Shown in pieces: positions 1 through 6,000 of a stretch of 8,821 nucleotides of DNA. The notes under the pieces were generated by a model. It had not been told where the DNA came from. It made no database searches and worked only from the letters and a program-made list of their open reading frames with translations. Origin of the DNA: an uncultured Lachnospiraceae bacterium. GTDB taxonomy: Bacteria; Bacillota; Clostridia; Lachnospirales; Lachnospiraceae. The stretch's first letter is position 1. Every line of letters begins with the position of its first letter. Location: positions 1 through 8,821 of the forward strand of contig CAJOQZ010000040.1 of assembly GCA_905236585.1 (NCBI GenBank), given 5' to 3'. Position numbers and translations under genes: made by a program.

Positions 1-390
1 AACGAGCGCTTGCGAGCCGATACGGTTTACGGACGAATCATAGATGACAGTGAGGGCAAGACCGGTTTCTTCCCGAATTTCCCGAATGGCGGCTTCGGAC
101 GCCGTTTCGCCTACGTCGATCAGACCTGCCGGAAGTTCATAGATTTCGTTACCAAGGGGGTAGCGATACTGATGCACCATAAGGAGTTGTCTCGGATCGT
201 CCTCTTTTACTGCATAGATACAGATCCCCTCGGGGGCGTATGTGCCGGTTGCGGCATGGACGCTTCCGTCTTTGATCCGTGACGCAAAATAGTAATCGAA
301 GGGTTCGCCGTTTCTTTTTACGGCATTCATATGATATAGATTTAAGAACGGATTGTCAGTTTGTTTTTCGATGGATGTAAAATAGCGCAT
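1..390 (-). CDS. Nudix hydrolase, ADP-ribose pyrophosphatase-like (partial, C-terminus beyond left edge)
   Basis: The reverse strand encodes 130 residues that stay open to the left edge. A complete Nudix box (G-x5-E-x7-R-E-x2-E-E-x-G-L) spans about residues 89-111, with the metal-binding REIREE part at 103-108. It is preceded by YELPAG (84-89), typical of the ADP-ribose pyrophosphatase branch, so the likely activity is Mg-dependent hydrolysis of ADP-ribose or a related nucleoside diphosphate sugar in the cytoplasm. The N-terminal part has the usual beta-rich Nudix character. The start at 388-390 is supported by GGAG about ten bases upstream. The gene follows rubredoxin on the same strand with a 71-base gap that contains a hairpin. 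Family members are usually near 170-210 residues, so about a quarter to a third is missing. The substrate cannot be fixed from this fragment. Confidence 0.9.
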   Translation of the reverse strand, partial: MRYFTSIEKQTDNPFLNLYHMNAVKRNGEPFDYYFASRIKDGSVHAATGTYAPEGICIYAVKEDDPRQLLMVHQYRYPLGNEIYELPAGLIDVGETASEAAIREIREETGLALTVIYDSSVNRIGSQALV

Positions 391-419
391 TATAAATTTT
401 CTCCATTTATTAAGATAAG

Positions 420-452
420 AACCGGCGCATGCAAGTTAAAACAGCGCCGGTT
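420..452 (-). terminator. Hairpin between rubredoxin and Nudix gene, possible weak terminator
   Basis: Positions 420-428 (AACCGGCGC) and 444-452 (GCGCCGGTT) form a perfect 9-bp GC-rich stem with a 15-base loop. It starts 9 bases after the rubredoxin stop codon on the minus strand. The stem is followed in transcript direction by CTTATCTTAATAAA, a broken rather than continuous T tract, so termination may be only partial. Read-through would feed the Nudix gene, for which I see no separate promoter. Confidence 0.55.
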
Positions 453-461
453 ATTCATTCC

Positions 462-620
462 TTAGTCAACTTTTGTAAACGCGTCCTTGCCTAAGCCGCA
501 GGTCGGGCATACCCAATCGTCCGGGATATCCGCAAATGCGGTGCCGGGAGCGATGCCGTTGTCCGGATCACCTTCTGCCGGATCATACACGTAGCCGCAA
601 GGGCATTCATACTTGTCCAT
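462..620 (-). CDS. Rubredoxin
   Basis: A 52-residue iron-only electron carrier, full length for a small rubredoxin (about 52-55 residues). The core runs GYVYDPAEGDPDNGIAPGT then DIPDDWVCPTCGLGKD, with the conserved aromatic residues Y10, Y12 and W36. Iron ligands should be C6, C8, C38 and C41. The second knuckle is a normal CPxCG, but the first reads C6-P7-C8-G9, one residue shorter than the usual CxxCG. A longer reading frame begins at 704, but the internal ATG at 618-620 is the start: AGGAGG lies eight bases upstream and the protein then aligns with the family start. It probably donates electrons in oxygen or peroxide detoxification or other redox steps in an anaerobe; its partner is not in the window. 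Confidence 0.93.
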   Translation of the reverse strand: MDKYECPCGYVYDPAEGDPDNGIAPGTAFADIPDDWVCPTCGLGKDAFTKVD

Positions 621-657
621 TGGTAGTTCCTCCTTATATATTTGATAATTATTGCTG

Positions 658-685
658 CAACCGGAGACAATCCCTATGCCGGTTG
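658..685 (-). promoter_or_regulatory. Small hairpin at 5' end of predicted rubredoxin mRNA
   Basis: CAACCGG (658-664) and CCGGTTG (679-685) form a perfect 7-bp stem with a 14-base loop. If the extended -10 at 695-703 is used, transcription starts near 688, so the stem would sit at the very 5' end of the mRNA, about 37 bases before the start codon. A 5'-end stem often stabilises an mRNA; it could also be an operator. Neither role is shown. Confidence 0.4.
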
Positions 686-694
686 ACAAAAAAT

Positions 695-703
695 ATTCTA
701 ACA
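695..703 (-). promoter_or_regulatory. Candidate extended -10 promoter for rubredoxin
   Basis: On the minus strand this reads TGTTAGAAT, an extended -10 (TGn followed by TAGAAT, one mismatch from TATAAT). No good -35 hexamer lies 16-18 bases upstream, the best being TAGCAT at 718-723, so the call rests on the extended element. The predicted start is near 688, giving a leader of about 68 bases before the rubredoxin ATG. Confidence 0.4.
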
Positions 704-727
704 TATTTTTCTGAAATATGCTATCAT
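698..727 (+). promoter_or_regulatory. Candidate promoter for bioY and downstream genes
   Basis: TGCTATCAT (719-727) is an extended -10 with TATCAT at 722-727. CTAACA at 698-703 is a four-of-six match to the -35 consensus with an 18-base spacer. The predicted start near 734 gives a leader of about 160 bases that contains the inverted repeat at 777-840. The element overlaps the candidate rubredoxin promoter on the other strand, so the two could interfere. Confidence 0.35.
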
Positions 728-776
728 TAGTTAATTGAGTACACGGAAATCACTTTTTATCCAATATTCCTTTGGG

Positions 777-840
777 AACAAACAAATCTTAAGTGTTCGA
801 CGGCAAGAATGCCTTAACCTCACACTTGAGATTGTTTGTT
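777..840 (+). repeat. Long imperfect inverted repeat (hairpin) in the bioY leader
   Basis: The arms 777-796 and 822-840 pair over 19 positions with one bulged A (784) and one T-G pair (790/828). The 25-base loop contains its own 4-bp stem with an AGAA loop (802-805 with 810-813). In RNA this would be a long rod with a nested hairpin, 54 bases before the bioY start codon. It is not followed by a T run on either strand, so it is not a standard terminator. The arms do not match the usual BirA operator half-site TTGTTAAC. An alternative small stem (827-831 with 840-844, TGAGA/TCTCA) is possible. It may be a leader regulatory RNA, a protein-binding palindrome or a copy of a dispersed repeat. Confidence 0.6.
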
Positions 841-894
841 CTCAGCAAAAAAGATGATTTATGTGGGTTGAGTAAAGATATAAGGAACGAGATT

Positions 895-1449
895 ATGAGA
901 CTGACTCCGAAACAAATGACTTCGATCGCGATTATGACGGCGCTTTGCTGTATAATTGGGCCGTTTTCGATACCGATCGGTCCGGTGCCGGTATCTTTAT
1001 CGACAATGGCGGTGTTCTTATGCGTCTATGCATTGGGACTTCGGGACGGATGTGCCGCAGTTGGATTATATATTCTTTTAGGAGCATTCGGACTGCCGGT
1101 ATTTTCCGGCTTTTCGGGCGGCATTGCAAAATTGTCAGGGCCGACAGGCGGTTATATTATCGGCTATCTATTCATGGCGGCAATCGGCGGATGGTTTATC
1201 GACCGATTTCCGGCGAAAAAAGTCTATATGCATTTATGCGGGATGATATTGGGAGAAATGGTGCTGTATGCCTTCGGTACGGCATGGTTTATGTTCCTGA
1301 TGCGGATGAGTCTGCGTCAGTCTCTTGCGCTTTGCGTGATTCCTTTCATTCCGTTTGATCTGATAAAGATCGGACTTGCCGCTATGCTTGGAATGGGGGT
1401 GCGGACGGCGCTGGCGCGAACCGGAATGATGGAATACCATAAGGTGTAA
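895..1449 (+). CDS. bioY: Biotin transporter BioY (ECF S component)
   Basis: A 184-residue integral membrane protein with about six hydrophobic segments, matching BioY in length. The hallmark region is residues 66-91, GLPVFSGFSGGIAKL followed by GPTGGYIIGYLF. The conserved PFDLIKIG segment (152-160, with D155 and K158) is near the C-terminus. BioY binds biotin in the membrane and usually works with the shared energy-coupling module EcfA/EcfA'/EcfT; none of these genes is nearby, so they are presumably elsewhere. The reading frame is open back to a GTG at 793, but the ATG at 895 is chosen because AAGGA lies eight bases before it and the protein then begins like its family (MRLTPKQMTSIAIMTAL). 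The gene follows a structured leader and is 44 bases before the HAD gene. No clear BirA site is visible. Confidence 0.93.
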   Translation: MRLTPKQMTSIAIMTALCCIIGPFSIPIGPVPVSLSTMAVFLCVYALGLRDGCAAVGLYILLGAFGLPVFSGFSGGIAKLSGPTGGYIIGYLFMAAIGGWFIDRFPAKKVYMHLCGMILGEMVLYAFGTAWFMFLMRMSLRQSLALCVIPFIPFDLIKIGLAAMLGMGVRTALARTGMMEYHKV

Positions 1450-1493
1450 CGAAAAACGTTTTCAAAAAATGGCAGATCATGGAGATTAAGCAT

Positions 1494-2138
1494 ATGCGTA
1501 TCGGTATTATTTTAGATGTGGATGGGACGCTTTGGGATTCCTCCGAACAGGTGGCGGCGTCATGGGATGAGGTCTTTTCAAGATATCCGCAGATTGACAG
1601 ACGCTGTACCAAAGAAGATTTTGTAAAAAATATGGGAAAGCCGATGACTGCGTTCGGAGAGTATTTTCTGCCGGATATGCCTATTAAGGAGCGGATGCCG
1701 ATCCTAAAGGAATGCGAGACATATGAAAACGAATATCTTGCCGCGCATCCGCCCAAAGCCTACGACGGCGTGAAGGATGTGCTTAGTGCGCTTGCATTAG
1801 AATATCCGCTTTTTATTGTAAGCAACTGTCAACAGGGCTATATCGAGACATTTATGGATGTCTGCGGTCTGCGGGAATATATCACGGATTGGAAATGCTT
1901 CGGCGACAATGAACTGCCGAAGGATGGAAATATCCGGCTGATCGCGGACAAGTACCATTTGGAGCGGTTCTTCTATGTCGGGGATATTCAAAGCGATTAC
2001 GAAGCGACGATAAAGGCGCACGGAGAATTTATTCATGCAGCGTACGGCTTCGGAAGCATCGATGCGGAGGTTCCGAGGATTAAAGATATAACACAGCTTC
2101 CTGCGTGTGTGGGAATTGCAGTTTCAGATAAGGTATGA
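1494..2138 (+). CDS. HAD-superfamily phosphatase, phosphoglycolate phosphatase-like
   Basis: A 214-residue cytoplasmic protein with all four HAD motifs: DVDGT (nucleophile D8 and general acid D10), the serine of FIVSN (S110), K143 in LPKDGN, and GDIQSDYEA (D164, D168). A helical cap lies between motifs I and II (about residues 18-85), as in subfamily I Gph/YrfG-like enzymes. It should hydrolyse a small phosphate ester; the substrate cannot be deduced. An upstream in-frame ATG at 1479 lacks a ribosome binding site. The ATG at 1494 has GGAG nine bases before it and puts the DxD motif at the normal distance from the N-terminus, so it is preferred. It lies between bioY and proB, probably in the same transcript. 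Confidence 0.88.
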   Translation: MRIGIILDVDGTLWDSSEQVAASWDEVFSRYPQIDRRCTKEDFVKNMGKPMTAFGEYFLPDMPIKERMPILKECETYENEYLAAHPPKAYDGVKDVLSALALEYPLFIVSNCQQGYIETFMDVCGLREYITDWKCFGDNELPKDGNIRLIADKYHLERFFYVGDIQSDYEATIKAHGEFIHAAYGFGSIDAEVPRIKDITQLPACVGIAVSDKV

Positions 2139-2162
2139 TAAACTTTTTTTGTTCAAAACAGT

Positions 2163-2173
2163 TATGATAGAAT
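2163..2173 (+). promoter_or_regulatory. Possible extended -10 element just before proB
   Basis: TGATAGAAT (2165-2173) is an extended -10 of the same form as the one proposed for rubredoxin. A T-rich stretch (2144-2150) lies at the -35 distance but is a weak -35. The predicted start near 2180 falls at the proB start codons (2177 or 2183), so such a transcript would have almost no leader. No Shine-Dalgarno sequence is visible before proB. It could be chance in an AT-rich gap. Confidence 0.25.
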
Positions 2174-2176
2174 CGT

Positions 2177-3019
2177 ATGACTATGGAAAAATCAAACACA
2201 AAGGATTATAAACGGGTTGTCATTAAAATCGGCTCCCACTCTTTGGTGCATGGCGAAACGGGGAAGGTCGATTATATCAAAATGGAACGTCTTGCCATGG
2301 AACTGTCGGATTTGAAAAACCGCGGGATCGAAGTTTGTCTGGTTAGTTCGGGCGCGATCGCGGTCGGCAGACAGTTGATGGGATTCGACCACAGACCCAA
2401 GACCCTGCCGGAAAAACAGGCGCTTGCCGCAGTCGGTCAGGCACGGCTGATGTCCTTGTATCAGCGGTTTTTTGCCGAGTTCAATCAAAAAGCGGGACAG
2501 GTTTTGATGACGAAAAACACGATGTTAAATAACGTCAACCGCAAGAATGTGGAAAATACCATGGCGGCAATGTTTGCGATGGGGGTGATTCCGGTCGTCA
2601 ACGAGAACGATACGGTGAATACCTACGAGGTCGAGTTCGGTGACAACGATACGCTTTCCGCATTGGTGTCATCTTTGATCGGAGCCGATCTTTTGATTAT
2701 CCTTACGGATACGGACGGGCTGTATACCGCTGATCCGAGGGAGGACGCGGATGCGGAACTTATCCGTAAAGTGGAGCGGATCGACGAGAAGATCATGGCG
2801 ATGGTGTCGGACGTTCCGGGCAGCGATGTTGGAACGGGCGGTATGTCTACCAAGTTAAAGGCGGCACGGATTGCGACGCGGGCGGGGGCGGATATGATTA
2901 TAGCCAACGGTGGGGATGTGTCGATCCTGCATCAGATTTTTGAAAATCATTATAAAGGCACCTATTTCGCGGCGCATTATGATGAGGACTTTGACCTGCT
3001 CGATGAGTTGGAAGTATAA
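2177..3019 (+). CDS. proB: Glutamate 5-kinase
   Basis: Phosphorylates L-glutamate to gamma-glutamyl phosphate, the committed step of proline synthesis. The 280-residue protein is a complete amino-acid-kinase fold: VVIKIGS (K17) for phosphate binding, LVSSGAIAVG (55-64), the glutamate site NENDTV (142-147) and FGDNDTLSALV (154-164), LTDTDGLYTADPR (176-188), and GTGGMSTKLKAA (219-230, K226) at the nucleotide site. It lacks the C-terminal PUA domain of the roughly 367-residue enterobacterial enzyme, a form known in many Firmicutes, so it is not a truncation: the stop is followed two bases later by the next gene. ATGs at 2177 and 2183 are both possible and neither has a clear ribosome binding site. 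proA, the usual partner gene, is not adjacent. Confidence 0.95.
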   Translation: MTMEKSNTKDYKRVVIKIGSHSLVHGETGKVDYIKMERLAMELSDLKNRGIEVCLVSSGAIAVGRQLMGFDHRPKTLPEKQALAAVGQARLMSLYQRFFAEFNQKAGQVLMTKNTMLNNVNRKNVENTMAAMFAMGVIPVVNENDTVNTYEVEFGDNDTLSALVSSLIGADLLIILTDTDGLYTADPREDADAELIRKVERIDEKIMAMVSDVPGSDVGTGGMSTKLKAARIATRAGADMIIANGGDVSILHQIFENHYKGTYFAAHYDEDFDLLDELEV

Positions 3020-3021
3020 AA

Positions 3022-3564
3022 ATGCATACAGCCGAAATGATTCGAAACGAAGCACTGCGGAAAAGACGCGCCTTGCCGGTTTTTGTCCGAACGCAAAAAA
3101 GCCGTCGGATCGCAGTACGCTTGCGGGATCTCTTTTCCGAAGCATCCGAGGGAATGCCGGTTCTTTGCTTTTATCCGCTTTATGATGAGGTGGATCTGCG
3201 CGAATGGTATCAGGAACTTCTTACGGAAGGTCGCCGGTTGTTTTTCCCGGTTACGGAGAATGGTTCGATTACTTTTTTTATGGTGCAGACGCTTGATGAT
3301 TTTACGGAAGGCGCATTCCATGTGATGGAACCGACGGATCGCACGCATCCATTTTTGGGCGGCAAAGAGTATTTTTGTGTGACGCCGGGCGTTGCATTTG
3401 ATACCTCCGGGCACCGGATCGGCTTTGGAAAAGGGTATTACGACCGGTTTTTTGCAAAATTTCCGGCAGGAAAAAAGATTGGCGTCGCGTTTGAAGAACA
3501 GATTTTTACAAACGTCCCCGTGAATGCAACGGATGTTCCGGTGGATGAGATTGTTTTTGCTTAA
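3022..3564 (+). CDS. 5-formyltetrahydrofolate cyclo-ligase (5,10-methenyltetrahydrofolate synthetase)
   Basis: A 180-residue cytoplasmic enzyme, usual length for the family, which converts 5-formyltetrahydrofolate to 5,10-methenyltetrahydrofolate with ATP. The signature GHRIGFGKGYYDR spans residues 130-142, preceded by TPGVAFD (121-127). The basic N-terminal RNEALRKRRA (8-17) matches the conserved start of the family, and FYPLYDEVDLR (50-60) matches its substrate-side segment. The start codon is two bases after the proB stop, with GGAAG inside the end of proB as ribosome binding site, so translation is probably coupled. It recycles a folate side product and supplies one-carbon units. Confidence 0.93.
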   Translation: MHTAEMIRNEALRKRRALPVFVRTQKSRRIAVRLRDLFSEASEGMPVLCFYPLYDEVDLREWYQELLTEGRRLFFPVTENGSITFFMVQTLDDFTEGAFHVMEPTDRTHPFLGGKEYFCVTPGVAFDTSGHRIGFGKGYYDRFFAKFPAGKKIGVAFEEQIFTNVPVNATDVPVDEIVFA

Positions 3565-3591
3565 AGATTATTTGAAAAAAGGGTTTGTTAT

Positions 3592-5037
3592 ATGAATAGT
3601 ACAGGGGATAGGATGAGCGCTTCGGCGGAAACGAAGCGACAGTATGAGTTTATGCAAAAAGCGCGTGCGCTCGTTTCCAAACGAAGTGATGCAATCGGGC
3701 GGCGGCTTACCTTCTTCATTCGAACATTCGGATGTCAGATGAATTTCCTCGACTCGGAGAAACTGACCGGGATATTAAAGGAGATCGGTTATGAAGAGGC
3801 AAAGAACGAACAGGCGGATCTGGTGCTTTATAATACCTGTACGGTTCGGGAGAATGCCAATAATAAGGTTTACGGACGGCTCGGGACGTTAAAGGAAATA
3901 AAACACAAGAATCCGAAAATGAAAATCGTTCTCTGCGGCTGCATGATGCAGGAGCCGACGGTTGTTGATACGATTCAAAATACCTACCCGTTCGTGGATT
4001 TAGTTTTCGGTACGCATAATATTTACAAACTTCCCGAACTGTTTGTGACGATGTGGGAGGCAGACGGTCAGATCATTGACATTTGGGACAGTTACCGGGA
4101 TATTGTAGAGGATCTTCCTGCACAGAGGAAATACAAATTCAAATCCGGCGTGAATATCATGTATGGATGCAACAATTTCTGCACATACTGCATCGTGCCC
4201 TATGTGCGGGGGCGTGAGCGGAGCCGCGAGCCAAAGGATATCCTGCGGGAAGCAGAGCGCCTCGTAGATGACGGCGTGGTGGAGATCATGCTTTTAGGAC
4301 AGAATGTCAATTCCTATGGCAAGACATTGGAGACAAAGACATCGTTTGCAAAGTTGCTTGCCGAGGTGGCGAAGATCGACGGGTTGCAGCGGATTCGTTT
4401 TATGACGTCCCATCCAAAAGATCTTTCGGATGAACTGATTGAGGTAATGGCGTCTTCCGACAAGATCTGTAAACATCTGCATCTTCCCCTGCAATCGGGG
4501 AGCAGCCACCTCTTAGAGCGGATGAACCGCCGGTATACCAAGGAAGACTATCTGGCGCTTACGGATCGGATTAAAGCCGCTATGCCGGAGATTGCGCTTA
4601 CAACGGATATCATTGTCGGTTTCCCTGGAGAGACGGAAAAAGATTTCGATGAGACGCTTTCCGTTGTGGAGAAAGTCGGATTTGATAGCGCTTTTACGTT
4701 CATCTATTCCAAACGTACCGGAACCCCGGCGGCGCAGTGGACGACGCAGGTGCCGGAAGATGTCGTGCAGCGGCGGTTCGACCGGCTGCTTGCGACGGTA
4801 CAGAATATCGGTGCAAAAAAAGCAGAAAAGTATGCCAAGACAGTGCAAAAAGTCCTTGTCGAGCAGGTGAACAAGCAGGATAAGCATTTGCTTACGGGAC
4901 GGATGGACAATAATTCCGTCGTGCATTTTCCGGGAGATGCATCGCTGATCGGACAGATCGTGCCGGTGGAACTGGCGGAGTGCAGAGGGTTTTATTATAT
5001 GGGCCGCTTAGCGGAAGACAATGGGGAAGATTCATAA
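3592..5037 (+). CDS. miaB: tRNA-2-methylthio-N6-dimethylallyladenosine synthase
   Basis: A radical SAM methylthiotransferase that adds the 2-methylthio group to i6A37 of tRNAs reading UNN codons. The three domains are in order in its 481 residues. The N-terminal MTTase domain carries the auxiliary cluster cysteines C48 (RTFGCQMN), C83 (NTCTVRENA) and C117 (CGCM). The radical SAM core has C193-x3-C197-x2-C200 and downstream LLGQNVNSYG, LPLQSGS and TTDIIVGFPGET. A C-terminal TRAM domain covers about 414-475. FGCQMN, NTCTVRE and GQNVNSYG favour MiaB over MtaB or RimO. An N-terminal extension of about 40 residues before the FGCQMN strand looks normal for Clostridia. The start could instead be the ATG at 3613, which has AGGGG five bases upstream; the one at 3592 has AGGG about eight bases upstream. 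The end overlaps the next gene by 17 bases. Confidence 0.95.
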   Translation: MNSTGDRMSASAETKRQYEFMQKARALVSKRSDAIGRRLTFFIRTFGCQMNFLDSEKLTGILKEIGYEEAKNEQADLVLYNTCTVRENANNKVYGRLGTLKEIKHKNPKMKIVLCGCMMQEPTVVDTIQNTYPFVDLVFGTHNIYKLPELFVTMWEADGQIIDIWDSYRDIVEDLPAQRKYKFKSGVNIMYGCNNFCTYCIVPYVRGRERSREPKDILREAERLVDDGVVEIMLLGQNVNSYGKTLETKTSFAKLLAEVAKIDGLQRIRFMTSHPKDLSDELIEVMASSDKICKHLHLPLQSGSSHLLERMNRRYTKEDYLALTDRIKAAMPEIALTTDIIVGFPGETEKDFDETLSVVEKVGFDSAFTFIYSKRTGTPAAQWTTQVPEDVVQRRFDRLLATVQNIGAKKAEKYAKTVQKVLVEQVNKQDKHLLTGRMDNNSVVHFPGDASLIGQIVPVELAECRGFYYMGRLAEDNGEDS

Positions 5038-5473
5038 GTTTTGTGAGAAATTTGCGGACATAGATTCGGATGGGAAGCAAACCGCAGATGATTTTTTTCT
5101 TGGAATCCGTACCGCGGATGTGATGCTTTTGGCGGCGCTCCTTTTACTTTGCGCGGCGGCGTTTCTTTTCCTTCGAATAGGGGAAAAGGCAGGCGAGACG
5201 GTTGTGATTACGGTGGATGGCGATGTCTTTGGCAGATATGATCTGTCCGAAGCGCAGACGGTTCCGATCGAGGCAGACGACGGGCATGTGGAGAATACGG
5301 TTGTGATTGAAAACGGCAGCGTTCATATGGAAGAAGCCGACTGTCCCGACCGGCTCTGCATCCGTCAGGGAGCGATCTCCCATGCGAACGAGGCGATTGT
5401 CTGTCTTCCTCACAAAATCGTCATTACGATTAACGGCGGCAGGACGGGCGAATACGACGGGATCGTAAAATGA
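5021..5473 (+). CDS. NusG domain II-containing membrane-anchored protein
   Basis: A 150-residue protein with a charged cytoplasmic N-terminus (1-32), one membrane helix (about 33-52, very rich in L and A) and an extracytoplasmic beta-rich domain. The domain has the pattern of the NusG_II family (PF07009): VVITVDGDVFGRYDL (61-75), then C108-PDRL-C113 and IVCLPHKIVITI (C128). The paired cysteines followed by CLPHK are characteristic. Its function is not established. Relatives occur next to Gx transporter proteins and, in some loci, beside FMN-binding or ApbE-type flavin proteins, so a role in membrane redox or flavin-linked electron transfer is inference. The gene starts within the 3' end of miaB and overlaps the following gene by ATGA, so all three are probably cotranscribed and coupled. 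Confidence 0.85.
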   Translation: MGKIHKFCEKFADIDSDGKQTADDFFLGIRTADVMLLAALLLLCAAAFLFLRIGEKAGETVVITVDGDVFGRYDLSEAQTVPIEADDGHVENTVVIENGSVHMEEADCPDRLCIRQGAISHANEAIVCLPHKIVITINGGRTGEYDGIVK

Positions 5474-5958
5474 AAAGAGAACATACGGCAATGCTTGGCG
5501 TATGTATGGCGCTGGCGTTGATCTTAAGTTATATTGAGTCGCTGATCCCGTTTTACTTCGGGGTGCCGGGAATGAAACTGGGACTTTGCAACTGTCTGGT
5601 CGTAATTTTGATCTACCGGATAGGGACAAAGGAAGCCTTGGTTTTGAATATCGGGCGCATTCTGCTTTCCGGTTTTTTATTTGGGAACGCGTTTTCCATT
5701 ATCTACAGTTTATCCGGCGGAATATTAAGCTGGCTGTGCATGACGCTCTTAAAAAAAACGAAGCGGTTTTCGGTATATGCCGTAAGCATCGCCGGAGGAT
5801 TTTCGCATAATATCGGACAGTTGATCGTAGCGGCGGTCGTTGTCGAAAACTACAACATCTTTTTTTATGCACCGGCGCTGATGATTGCCGGCGTCGTGAC
5901 CGGAGCGTTGATCGGAATCCTTTCGGCGGAGATCATAAAGCGTCTGCCCGCAATGTAA
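5470..5958 (+). CDS. Gx transporter family membrane protein (HepS/heptaprenyl diphosphate synthase component I-like)
   Basis: A 162-residue, strongly hydrophobic protein with about five membrane segments (roughly 7-28, 40-58, 63-92, 103-126, 133-155). The PGMKLGLCN motif (33-41), the conserved GRILLSGFLFGN (62-73) and YSLSGGILSW (79-88), and GGFSHNIGQ (109-117) place it in the family PF07456. That family is often labelled heptaprenyl diphosphate synthase component I but is now more often described as Gx transporter, with an ECF-substrate-component-like size and topology. It overlaps the NusG-II gene by ATGA, and the two are a known conserved pair. A link to isoprenoid-quinone or flavin-dependent electron transfer has been proposed for such pairs; the substrate here is unknown. 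No prenyl transferase gene is adjacent. Confidence 0.87.
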   Translation: MKREHTAMLGVCMALALILSYIESLIPFYFGVPGMKLGLCNCLVVILIYRIGTKEALVLNIGRILLSGFLFGNAFSIIYSLSGGILSWLCMTLLKKTKRFSVYAVSIAGGFSHNIGQLIVAAVVVENYNIFFYAPALMIAGVVTGALIGILSAEIIKRLPAM

Positions 5959-6000
5959 AAAAATGCGGAAGGTAAAGAATCAAAAAAGGAGAGGAACGGC

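Noticed and set aside
683..688. Perfect TTGACA on the plus strand upstream of bioY
   Set aside because: No -10 hexamer fits at 16-18 bases; the nearest T-rich stretch (704-709) has a spacing of 15 and poor match. The extended -10 at 719-727 is a better candidate.
536..730. 64-residue plus-strand open frame opposite rubredoxin
   Set aside because: Antisense shadow of rubredoxin and its leader, with no ribosome binding site or family resemblance.
793..894. GTG at 793 giving bioY a 34-residue N-terminal extension
   Set aside because: No Shine-Dalgarno site precedes it, it lies within the arm of the inverted repeat, and the extension is polar and unlike BioY. The ATG at 895 has a good site and the family-like N-terminus.
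2977..3414. 145-residue open frame on the minus strand across the proB/cyclo-ligase junction
   Set aside because: Basic, low-complexity shadow translation; both sense genes are intact and their junction is two bases.
5144..5629. 161-residue open frame on the minus strand
   Set aside because: It is antisense to the NusG-II and Gx transporter genes, has no recognisable domain, and both plus-strand genes have clear family motifs.
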